A stretch of 64,000 nt of DNA from Tenodera sinensis (taxonomy: Eukaryota; Arthropoda; Insecta; Mantodea; Mantidae): NCBI GenBank assembly GCA_030765045.1, contig CM060962.1:100194912-100258911 (forward strand), in the 5' to 3' direction. The notes under the pieces were generated by a model. That model was not told where the DNA came from. It was given only the letters and a program-made list of their open reading frames with translations, and did not search any database. The position numbers and the translations under genes are program-made. Shown piece after piece: positions 12,484-21,115 of this stretch (its first letter is position 1; every line of letters starts with the position of its first letter).

Positions 12484-12603
12484 CAGGGCTGGGCAACTGG
12501 TACTCACTGAAAGCAACCTGCTCATTGCCTTGCACTGATAACTATGTTTAGCACGTAAAAAAATTAAGGTCGCTCAAGGTATCCTGTGAATTGCCCAGGC
12601 CTG
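12484..12603. mobile_element. hAT-type MITE, 120 bp
   Basis: Terminal inverted repeats CAGGGCTGGGCAA (left) and TTGCCCAGGCCTG (right, reverse complement CAGGCCTGGGCAA) differ at one base. They match the CAGxGxTGGGCAA type end of hAT elements. The flanking 8-mers CGCTAGAC and CACTAGCC agree at 6 of 8 positions, which fits the 8-bp target duplication of hAT insertions after decay. There is no coding capacity. Confidence 0.75.
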
Positions 12604-12739
12604 CACTAGCCTCTGGTTTTCAAGGTCACGAGTTATAACCTGGCAGAGAGCAAATGATTTTTTTCGGGCGTAAGAATGGTTTCCTTCGGAAGGGAAGAAA
12701 AGACAGTGTCCCATATGTAAGAAAGTTACGGCACGTGAA

Positions 12740-12972
12740 GTCGGTCTGGGTGGCTCAGTTGGTTAGACGCTGGCCTACGGATCCCAAGGTCGCGGGTTCA
12801 AACCCGGCCCAGGCCGATGGTTTTTAAGTGTGCTTAAAAACGACAGCTCCATGTCAGTAGATTTACTGGCATGTAAAAGAACTCCTGCGGGACAAAATTC
12901 CGGCACACCGGCGACGCTGATGTGATCCTGGCAATTGACAGCGTCGTTAAACAACAAAATAATTTTTAATTT
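12740..12972 (+). mobile_element. tRNA-derived SINE, family S1, copy 2, with TSD
   Basis: Full-length S1 copy. The tRNA head could still pair its acceptor ends (GGTCTGG with CCAGGCC) and has GGGTTCAAACCC as B-box region. The tail is A/T-rich. A perfect 14-bp target duplication TTACGGCACGTGAA lies at 12726-12739 and 12973-12986, direct evidence of retroposition into SINE S2. The head is not a tRNA gene because the same ~140-bp body follows it in four places. Confidence 0.95.
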
Positions 12973-13105
12973 TTACGGCACGTGAAAGAAACTCAAGCCT
13001 GCTAAAGAAGCCTCTGAGCAAAATTAGGTGGTCTGTTACGCCTCATGTAGAATGGGAAGCTGAGAACCATAGCCGTTAAAGATCATCCATGAACCAAAAA
13101 TCGGT

Positions 13106-13712
13106 TTCAACTTCCTATCTCAAACTTTGTATAAGAAAATTATCATGAATAGACTTTAGTACATTACAATAAAATTACATTGACAGCATCGAGGAAAGGT
13201 TTGAAAAGGCAAGTCCTTTATTTCCAAGATCCTCTTTTTTCGCTCAATATATGTGACTTAACACTCTTTTTGAAGTGCGCAAATAATAATTAGCATTACT
13301 TATATCAAATTGCAGCTAAAGTAGCTTCTAAAGTACCAAATGTATCATCGTGCACTCTTAATACTGTAAACTGGGGCAATTGTGTTATTTAATGTTTAGG
13401 ACGATCGTTTGATTTTCACTGGCAATTGTAATCAAAATATTAGACCTTCCAATCTGACTTCGGAGTAGGAAGTAGAGACTAGAACAAGATTGAAACAACT
13501 GTAGCATTTAACTAGGAAATATGGCTATGTGAAGTCTGCAACAACAAATATATCAAAAAGGTTAAAGGTTTAATATACATTCAGCGCAGCACATGAACAG
13601 CAAAGAAGGTTAAAGGTACCAGCAGTTTTGGATGGTAGCTCTGAATGCAGTCAATGTGACTCTTACCGACACAGCATGTATGGGAAGTGTGCGAAATAAC
13701 TAATCGTGCAAT
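13106..13712. other. Unassigned AT-rich DNA
   Basis: Nothing recognisable. Confidence 0.4.
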
Positions 13713-13726
13713 AAATAGTGAACATA

Positions 13727-14071
13727 AAAAAACAACTATACCCCTAGCGCAACAGTCCACGAGCTAAGGCTTGCCACCCGGCCGCTGCGTCCCCACCTCT
13801 GCCCACTGCAGGCGTCATCAGTGGGGTGCAGTACTGGAGGGTGGGACATGGTCAGAGCTCCGAACCCTCACGGCCAGTTATGCGGCCTTTTCTACTTGGG
13901 GTCGCTACTTCTCCATCAAGTAGCTCCTCAATTGGCCCCTCCGGGACCTAACGAGACTGAGTGTACCCCGTGCCAGTCATCCCAGAGGGGGAAAATCCCC
14001 ACGCCTGTACCGAGGATTGGACCTGGGTCCTCGGCGCCAGAGGCAGGCACGCTACCACTGCGCTACGGAGG
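13727..14071 (-). mobile_element. tRNA-derived SINE, family S4, copy 1, with TSD
   Basis: Read on the minus strand the head starts TCCGTAGCGCAGTGGTAGCG (A box) and has GGTCCAATCC as B box. The body contains GGGATTTTCCCC, GGCCAATTGAGGAGCTAC, GGCCGCATAACTGGC and, near the 3' end, GCAGCGGCCGGG. A perfect 14-bp duplication AAATAGTGAACATA lies at 13713-13726 and 14072-14085, which fixes the element at 345 bp. A second copy lies at 17717-18051. The body resembles SINEs I recall from orthopteran and related genomes. Confidence 0.93.
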
Positions 14072-14354
14072 AAATAGTGAACATATACAATCATAAAGAA
14101 TACATCACAGTAATTAAAATCATGCTCAATATATTTCTGATCAATCAAAATTAATATTATCAACACATGTTCAGCGGGCTTCAAAAGCACACCTTTCGTC
14201 ATTTCTATCACATACCTCTCAGCTTTACAGGAACAATATTAAGCTTCATACATAAGCCTCAATTAATATCTACTACACTGATGTATCTATTAAAGTACCA
14301 TTCTACTCGTACACCAGTGATTCAATATAAACCATTTATGTGGTAGAAGGCGTC

Positions 14355-14388
14355 AGTTATCGATAACTCGTAATTCTCCATATCGATA
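14355..14388. promoter_or_regulatory. Paired TATCGATA (DRE-like) boxes
   Basis: Two TATCGATA octamers at 14358-14365 and 14381-14388; the first is the centre of a 14-bp palindrome AGTTATCGATAACT. TATCGATA is the binding site of DREF, a core-promoter factor known from Drosophila and used at many housekeeping promoters. The boxes lie about 110-140 bp before an ATG (14499). No TATA box was seen. The motif could be chance in AT-rich DNA, but two copies 23 bp apart are unusual. Confidence 0.4.
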
Positions 14389-14498
14389 ATTGAGGACTAT
14401 ATTATTTAATCGCTACGCAACTCGAATGTTCCTTCACGATCTAGTATAACGAACCTGTGTATGTGCAGTGCCAACAAGGGTTAAACTTAAAGTAGAAT

Positions 14499-14582
14499 AT
14501 GGCGTATGAAAGCTCTGGCCGAGTTTCGAAAGAGGAAGCCTGTGAATTCCTCTTTATTCAGGAGTTTTGTATAAAATTGTAA
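14499..14582 (+). CDS. Possible short open frame or first exon after DRE boxes
   Basis: A 27-codon frame beginning MAYESSGRVSKEEACEF and ending FCIKL before TAA. Its composition (charged and polar, no low complexity) is more protein-like than most short frames here, and it is placed about 110 bp after two TATCGATA boxes. A GTAAAC at 14578 could serve as a weak splice donor (ATT|GTAAAC), so it might be a first coding exon continuing outside what I can read. I recognise no family. It may equally be chance. Confidence 0.18.
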   Translation: MAYESSGRVSKEEACEFLFIQEFCIKL

Positions 14583-15175
14583 ACGTTAAGAGATGAAAAA
14601 GATATAATTAAAATGCAGAGCACTTTAAAGCAGACGATTATTTTCAAACAAGCTTTCTGTGGAATAAACCAATTCCGATATATTGGTTTAAATTGTTTAA
14701 TACCTTTATTATTTATTTAAACTTCTGCTGCTGTTCAATTGTTTCAAGCGATGTAATGGAAAGAGTGTGAAATTTAAAGGTCAGCATGTGCCATTAGCCT
14801 TTAAACATCTGACTGTCGATTCGGTTTCCTTTATTTCCTATTATATCTACAATAAAATGCGCAATGAACAGAACTTGAACATTGAGTACCTAAAATTATT
14901 TGAGTACCTCTAAATGAGGCAGGCCTAACAGGACATATTAATTGTAACAAATGTCCTAAAACTGAGATAGTTTTAATAGGTTAAAATTATTGTACAGAAA
15001 GCTATGAATTAAGCTATCCATGGACAATAGTACGTATACAAATCTGATGTGTTGCACTCACATGACTTTCTCTACTCTTGTACTAACTATTCTTACAAAC
15101 GCTTATTCCTCTATCTTCTTCACGTTAATTGAAATCAACATTTGCAGAAATTCTTATTGCTCGTTTCCTTGTAGG
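14583..15175. other. Unassigned AT-rich DNA
   Basis: Nothing recognisable. If the frame at 14499 is a real exon, this would be intron. Confidence 0.35.
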
Positions 15176-15190
15176 TATAAGGGGAATTTC

Positions 15191-15427
15191 GGTCTGGGTG
15201 GCTCAGTTGGTTAGACGCTGGCCTACTGTTCCCAAGGTCGCGGGTTCAAACCCGGCCCAGGCCAATGGTTTTTAAGTGTGCTTAAAAACGACAGCTCCAT
15301 GTCAGTAGATTTACTGGCATGTTAAAGAACTCCTGCGGGACAAAATTCCGGCACACCGGCGACGCTGATGTGATCCTGGCAATTGACAGCGTCGTTAAAG
15401 AACAAAATAATTTTTTTTCCTTTTTTT
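15191..15427 (+). mobile_element. tRNA-derived SINE, family S1, copy 3, with TSD
   Basis: Nearly identical to copy 2, so recently active on the scale of this window. A perfect 12-bp duplication TATAAGGGGAAT lies at 15176-15187 and 15428-15439. The tail is T-rich (AATAATTTTTTTTCC then T8). Confidence 0.95.
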
Positions 15428-15639
15428 TATAAGGGGAATGTGAGCATACAGTAGACTTTGGGCGACAGTCAAATCTAGCTTTGGAATTCCGTTTTCTTTG
15501 CACGGCTAAGGTATAAAACTGAATAACGATATTCCATTTGTGGAAAGTATAGGTATTACAGATAACAAGGAATGCCTTTGAAATGGTTCACTCCACAAAA
15601 ATTCATTGGTGGGTGCATAAATTGTGTGTTTTAACGAGA

Positions 15640-15985
15640 TCTGCATCATTTATAGGAAAATGTGGTCTCTGTTTTACGGTTAACGAGTTAAGCAAAAGTC
15701 ATCAAGAGTAAACAGGACTACGTGGACTATAACAAGAAAATTTAAAATATACATTTCATTTGCCATAAAAATATCTTACACATGTGACATTTAAATAAAA
15801 ATCCTTAAGGCCATTTTCAAAAAAATTGTCATGTAAAGGGTAGTTTAGAGTGGAGGAATTTTCTTCAAAATCTTCGTGTCGCATCCTTAAAAATATTAAA
15901 CTTAAATACCAACTTAGGTTTTTAACCGACTTTTAATTCTAGAGTTATACTGTTCACAGAAACACGCAGCCCTTTTTTGGATTCA
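15640..15985 (-). repeat. Dispersed repeat family C, copy 1
   Basis: Its reverse complement aligns with 53735-54035. Shared landmarks are a GTGAACAGTATAACT-type start, AAAAGTCGGTTAA, GGATGCGACACGAAGATTTT, ACTACCCTTTACA, CAAATGAAATGTAT and GATGACTTTTGC. It has no open frame and no TIR that I can see, so the class is unknown. Confidence 0.6.
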
Positions 15986-17716
15986 GGGGGCCTCAAAACA
16001 TATATTTCAGATGAAATCTCGACATCGAATTTTTGGGTGGAATACAGTGCTTCCCTTACTTACTATGCACAGTAGAGAAAGTAAAAATAGGTATAAGTAT
16101 TATGATGACATAATTAGAAAATGTATTCCAAATTAATTTTTTTCCATGCTTTTGTTTCCAAAATTTGAGGTAGAAAAGTTATGTAACGTTTTTCTAAGCA
16201 GGTTTTACAAAACTGTAGCATTAACGCTTTTGAGTTCTCAGATCATATAAAATTTTTTGTGAATGAAGGACTTCACAGCCCAAAGCACATCACAAGGACA
16301 AACACGATACTAACCTGACTGCGCTTTCATTAATACAAAAATCGATAACTTACCTGTCTTATCTCTAGTTTGGGACAGAATTCAGGTCATAACAGTAATT
16401 ATTCCTACAACCACAAGCAATCGTTTTCAAACTAACCTTTGTGTAGAAATTTTTTTCCCAACAACATAAGTAGTTATAAAAATCTACCCTCTTTTTCCTC
16501 GGTTGAAGTGTGGCATTTGTGAATCGTTATCCCAGTGTAGTATTTCAAAATATAAAAATATTTATGTAGTGAATGTCCACTAAATGAATCATGAAAATGA
16601 AAAAATAATGATAAAATAAAAACAAAAGCACCCTAAAATAAAAAAAATCGATAAAATTGCTAAAATAAGAAGATTAAATAACACATTTAATAATCTGGGC
16701 CCCATGAGAAGGATTTATGTACACGTTAGCAATGCCTATGGTGAAAAATTTGAAATATGACATGCTATTAGAATTCTGGTCGTGGTATTAAGATACTTTT
16801 GCAAAGGTTTGGTTCAATTAAGACGAAGAATATAGAAGAATAAGCGTAAGTAAAAATAGTTTGTCCAAGCTATATACACACACAAGTGGTAGTGTGTAAA
16901 TACACGCATATGAATGTAAGGCATCAGAACCTTTTTTGTGATAAAATTTGTGCTCCCATATCACCATTGTCATGCAGTGGAACTGAAGGCGAGATATTGA
17001 AAGGTAAATGCTGTACTGTGCGACATCAGTGCTATGATTCCAATATTTGTAATTGATGTAGTGTAACTATATGCTTGCTTTTATGCAGGTATGGGTGTTT
17101 GCTTGTACCGGCTATGCTCAACAGTCACTTGGATCTGATGCTCTGTGTTGTTTCAGCTTTGACCTATAATGAGTCTTACAGAGCAGCATGGCTGGGAGCC
17201 CAATTGTGTTTAGGACGCAGTAGGGCGTGTGTTCATCCCGTAACTCTCAAAGGTATCATTTTACGCAGACGTGCAACATGCTACGCGTGTGTTCATACTC
17301 TCAGGCGTAGCTCTGCCCCATAGAGGGTGTTCCACAAGTTGAGTTGCATGTACATCCTGACATCTTCCTTCAAAAATCACTCCACCACACGCCATTTCGT
17401 TTGTCAAAGTGACATTTTGTCATGAAGGAAAGTGCTGCTTTATCTCTGTTACATTTAGCAGTGAGCTGACAATGTTAACAAATTGGATCACGCTATGCAT
17501 TCTTCCGGACTGTCTGGAAACATGTTTTACACGACATTCATTTCTACTGCCTTAGTTTAAAGCAATCACGTGGCAATTTAAAAGCATTTTTCCCAAATTG
17601 TGTACCATGAACCCTTGGTCATGGAGTCTTTCAGATGGCGTCTTTTTTGGAGGACGGGGGTGTCTAATGTACATTGTTATTGCCTATGGCATCACAGGCG
17701 ATATACACTAATGATA
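15986..17716. other. Unassigned AT-rich DNA
   Basis: No gene recognised. The 82-aa frame at 17075-17323 has no motif. At about 17330 AGGGTGTTCCACAAG resembles the tip of a mariner-type inverted repeat but has no visible partner. Confidence 0.4.
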
Positions 17717-18051
17717 ACCGCAATCTGTGGCACAGCAATCCATCTGAGCCAAGGTCTACTACCCGACCGCTGCGCCATTCAGCCCACCACAGGCATCATG
17801 AGTGGGATGCAGTACTGGAGGTGGGACGTGGTCAGCGCCCCGGTCACTCCCTGCCAGTTATGCGGTCTTCTCGACAAGTGGTCACTACTTTTTAATCAGG
17901 TAGCTCCTCAATTGGCCCCTCAGGGACCTAACGGGGCTGATTGCAGCCTGGAGCAGGTCTCCCAGCGGGAGAAAATCCCTACGCCGGGAGTCGAACCCAT
18001 GTCTCCCACTTTGTAAGCAGCCAGCGCTACCACCGCACTAAGGAGACGACC
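17717..18051 (-). mobile_element. tRNA-derived SINE, family S4, copy 2
   Basis: Same element as 13727-14071. On the minus strand the head reads TTAGTGCGGTGGTAGCGCTG (A box) and GGGTTCGACTCCCGG (B box), and the body has GGCCAATTGAGGAGCTAC. The flanks CGATATACACTAATGATA (17699-17716) and CGATATATAATGATA (18052-18066) look like one target duplication with a 3-bp indel. The length of 335 bp agrees with copy 1. A 138-aa plus-strand frame across it is spurious. Confidence 0.9.
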
Positions 18052-18109
18052 CGATATATAATGATAAATGTAATTAAATGATAATTAGGAAAGAAAGTCT
18101 AGGAAAGGA

Positions 18110-18298
18110 ACGTTCCAGGTCCGAGTTTAGGGTACCACCCCGGCTTTTGCCAATTACGATAGCTGAGGGAATCCTGGAGAGAAATCTGTCAGGGAGGACG
18201 ACCTTGATGGTCCTAGCGGGATTTGAACCGCAAACTTACCGTTCACGAGTCCACGTAGCAACTACTGCGACTACCGGTAACGGCAGCAGGAAGTAGTT
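18110..18298 (-). mobile_element. tRNA-derived SINE-like fragment
   Basis: The minus strand shows a tRNA-like head (GTTACCGGTAGTCGCAGTAG, GCGGTTCAAATCCCGC as B-box region) followed by ~100 bp of body (GGACCATCAAGGTCGTCC, GGATTCCCTCAGCTATCG). Only one copy was seen. The flanks give no convincing duplication. Confidence 0.5.
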
Positions 18299-19429
18299 TG
18301 AATAACTGATAAATATTTTTCGGAAGCATTTAGGAAACTAGAGGAGGTAGTTATGAAGAAACGTGACTCGCAATCAATGAAACCAAAACTATTTACAGAC
18401 AGACAATACAGAGAGAAAAGATAATTTTATTACAATCCATAATTACACACTCGAAAATTGTATTTACTGTAAGTATCTTAGGATTGTTGTCACAAATTAC
18501 AACACAATAACAAGGAATACAAGCTCTAGAATTATAATTACAACACAGGTTATCACGGTTCATGGAAACAGCTTTAATTCCAATGTATTTGTATAAAAGT
18601 AAAGTGTAGGTTATGTAAAATACTGACTCGTCTTCTTCTCTTAAATACAGGGAACTACGCAAAGATTAATGGAAGTTGAGAAGATACATAGATCTGTGAA
18701 TTACGGAGGTATCTGGCCAATACATACAATACTAAACTGTATTCGGTGGCTCGAATAGAAACTGAACAGTAGATTGGGTGGCCCACTCTTTGGGGGATTC
18801 AGGTGCTTATATTGTGATGCACTCAAAGGAACTCCCAAGATAAATTTCAAAATAAGATCCGAACTGCTCGTGCACATCTCTGCAGCAGGTACGAGACATT
18901 AGATTCATTAACAAGTTTACAGACACAGAGTCTTTTTGTTGGACGCGGAGGTGACCCATTTGAAGCATACAGCTGGCCATGATTCCGCAGTCATTCCAAT
19001 TGATCGAAAAAATTAGTCCAGTCGTCTACCTAGAAACCTTTATCTTTAAAGTGCTCGTGCTTGTCTGGCATTACATTGGCACCCTTCAAAGACTAATAAC
19101 ATAACAACTAATTCGTTACTTCGTACCGTGGCCACTCCATGATAACACGAAGGAGAACCAATCACTCTTGTGGGACGCTAGTCACATAGCCTCCTAGCGC
19201 CAGTGTTTGTGCCCTGTGAAGGTGTGTGTTACATCTGAGTAATGCTCACTCTAGGGACGTAAAGACATAAAGGCCACCCAACCTACTGCTCAGCGTGTAT
19301 CCGGGCCACCAATTACAATTTGTATAAGGAAGGAAATGCAACTAAATTGATTAAACACTGGGATATGTGTGCAGAAAATAGGATACGCCATTTTAAATGA
19401 CAATACGGAAAGACACATTCCGGCTGGAT
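18299..19429. other. Unassigned DNA
   Basis: No gene or repeat recognised; the 89-aa minus frame at 18393-18662 has no motif. Confidence 0.4.
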
Positions 19430-19640
19430 CACACCACCCCCAGCGGTCAAGCGGGGGATGATGAACACCTTGTATCAAAGAGCAAAGCGGATTGGTCACC
19501 CAGACCAATTAAGCTACGAGATTAAACATCTGAACAAAATATTGCGAGTGAATGTGTACTCGGCCAGAGAAATAAAAGCCGCAAAAATGAAGAAGGGGGT
19601 AACGGTAGTACCAGTAGCAGTGGCTACTAGCACACATAGG
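19430..19640 (+). pseudogene. Penelope-like reverse-transcriptase remnant
   Basis: The frame around 19431-19590 reads PPPAVKRGMMNTLYQRAKRI, then a stretch with LSYEIKHLNKILRVNVYSAREIKAA. The pattern H/P-P-x-x-x-KRGx(2)xTLxxRAxxI, then (E)ExxHLxxxLxxNxYxxxxI, is the conserved end of the reverse-transcriptase domain of Penelope-like and related retroelements, just before the linker to the endonuclease. In the family the last motif is usually NGY; here it is NVY. Only about 60 residues survive. The upstream RT motifs (including YxDD) and any GIY-YIG endonuclease are not visible. An alternative is the equivalent region of another RT clade. Confidence 0.5.
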
Positions 19641-20905
19641 TTCACACGCATTAGATGGGACCGGTTTTCCCTTTGGTTTTCCCAGGTTGTCCGTTTTGGT
19701 GGTCATGAAGGGAGGGGAAGTAAGGTAATGGCTTGACACTTGTGACTGCTGTTACCCAGGCTGTTCTAGGAGAACTTTTATTAGTATGGCGTTTTAAACA
19801 GAAGTTAAAGGATTTGCTGAACTATTATTGTCTGCAATGTAAGTTGAATGTTTTCCTATAACATTTAATACTTGGTTTCAGGATTAAGTAACAAAGGAAA
19901 CTTACTATAAAGAAAATTCACAAGGCTGTTCTTGCTGCTTTATATTTTTCTTTCTTTTCATACATTAATGGTTTAAAAACCGTGTTCATTGAGCTTATCA
20001 GAGAGCAATGCATAATACGAAAAATATTACATAGTGATACGCGTTGCGGAGATTACTCATTGTGTTCAGTAATAACTTGAAATTTGCTCGTAAGGTGCGA
20101 TTTAGATGCTGAAAGAGGTCTAAAGGTTTCAGAGAAAATCAATTTCAAGCTAGCGGGCATAATGCTGACCCATGGTAAGAGGTACTTAACGTTTTATATA
20201 GTGGACTCAATTTCACACTTATGATAAATTTAGCTAAGAAGCCATAATACATTATAGGAAATCCGAAACCTGGCAACTTATAAGTTTCAATGATACGTTC
20301 CCTGAAAGAAACAATTCAGTTATTCAATTTTGTTTGCCCAATGCACATTTCTCCGTTTAAACTAAGCTAGCCTGCTCCATTCTTCCCTTATTTCATAGTT
20401 CAACGGATCTGAAACATTTGTGCTCTTATTGTATATCTGGCATCTCGTTACGCATTAACTGTGCCTTCCAGTGGATATTAAAGCGAACAATTTGTCTAGC
20501 TCCATTGTTCCAGTCAGTATCCCTTTCCTTTTCCAAACCAGTTTCAACAGTCCCTTTTCCATCCACTATTACTAAAACAGTTTCATTAATTAATTTCTTT
20601 GTCCCTTTTACACACTCATTCATCTTTATACATTTTAATGTTTCCAGTTGTTTTCCTCACTTTGCTGCAACATATATTTCCACACTATATAGGGATTATA
20701 TTCCACAAAAAGCGTTTCACTAAGTTGGCGCTTAGATAATACTTCAAGGATGCTTAGACTGTTTGTGTTTTTATGAAAACCTTCCTACTGTCCACTGACT
20801 TCTTCAAATAACCTATATTATACTGAACAACCCATATATTTGTCGTCCTCCATGGTCCGGGGATAACATACAAGCCTTTCTTAAACCTTTACTTCCGGAA
20901 GAATA
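19641..20905. other. Unassigned DNA
   Basis: No gene recognised. A 65-aa minus frame at 20426-20623 (MNECVKGTKKLINETVLVIV and on) lies opposite a 101-aa plus frame. The minus one looks more protein-like but I know no family for it. Confidence 0.35.
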
Positions 20906-21115
20906 GGTCTGGATGGCTCAGTTGGTTAGACGCTTGCCTACTGATCCCAAGGTCGAGGGTTCAAATCCCGCTCAGATTGGTTGTTATACGTGCTTAAAAC
21001 GGTGGCTCCATATCAGTAGATTTTTGGCATGTAAAAGAACTCCTGCGGGACGAAATTCCGGCACACCGGTTACGCTGATTTGATCCTGGCAATTGACAGC
21101 GTCGTTAAACAATGA
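20906..21115 (+). mobile_element. tRNA-derived SINE, family S1, copy 4
   Basis: Head GGTCTGGATGGCTCAGTTGG and GGGTTCAAATCCCG, body with CGGCACACCGGTTACGCTG and GGCAATTGACAGCGTCGTTA. It is more diverged than copies 2 and 3 and has a ~10-bp shorter linker after the head. No clean target duplication. Confidence 0.88.

Larger units (their letters stand above)
12445..13105 (+). mobile_element. SINE family S2, copy 2, split by two insertions
   Basis: A tRNA-like head (CTTAGCCGTCGTAATGCGC, later TTCAAGGTCACGAG and TATAACCTGGCAG) is followed by a body matching 9060-9335, including TTACGGCACGTGAAAG and AATGGGAAGCTGAGAACCAT. The head is interrupted by a 120-bp hAT-type MITE (12484-12603) and the body by a full SINE of family S1 (12740-12972). 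Removing both restores a continuous element, so this one is the oldest of the three. Confidence 0.65.

Noticed and set aside
12740..12815. Functional tRNA gene (cloverleaf-like GGTCTGG...CCAGGCC)
   Set aside because: The same head is followed by the same ~140-bp body at four places, with target duplications. It is a SINE head.
17600..18016. 138-aa plus-strand frame
   Set aside because: Most of it is SINE S4 read on its antisense strand.
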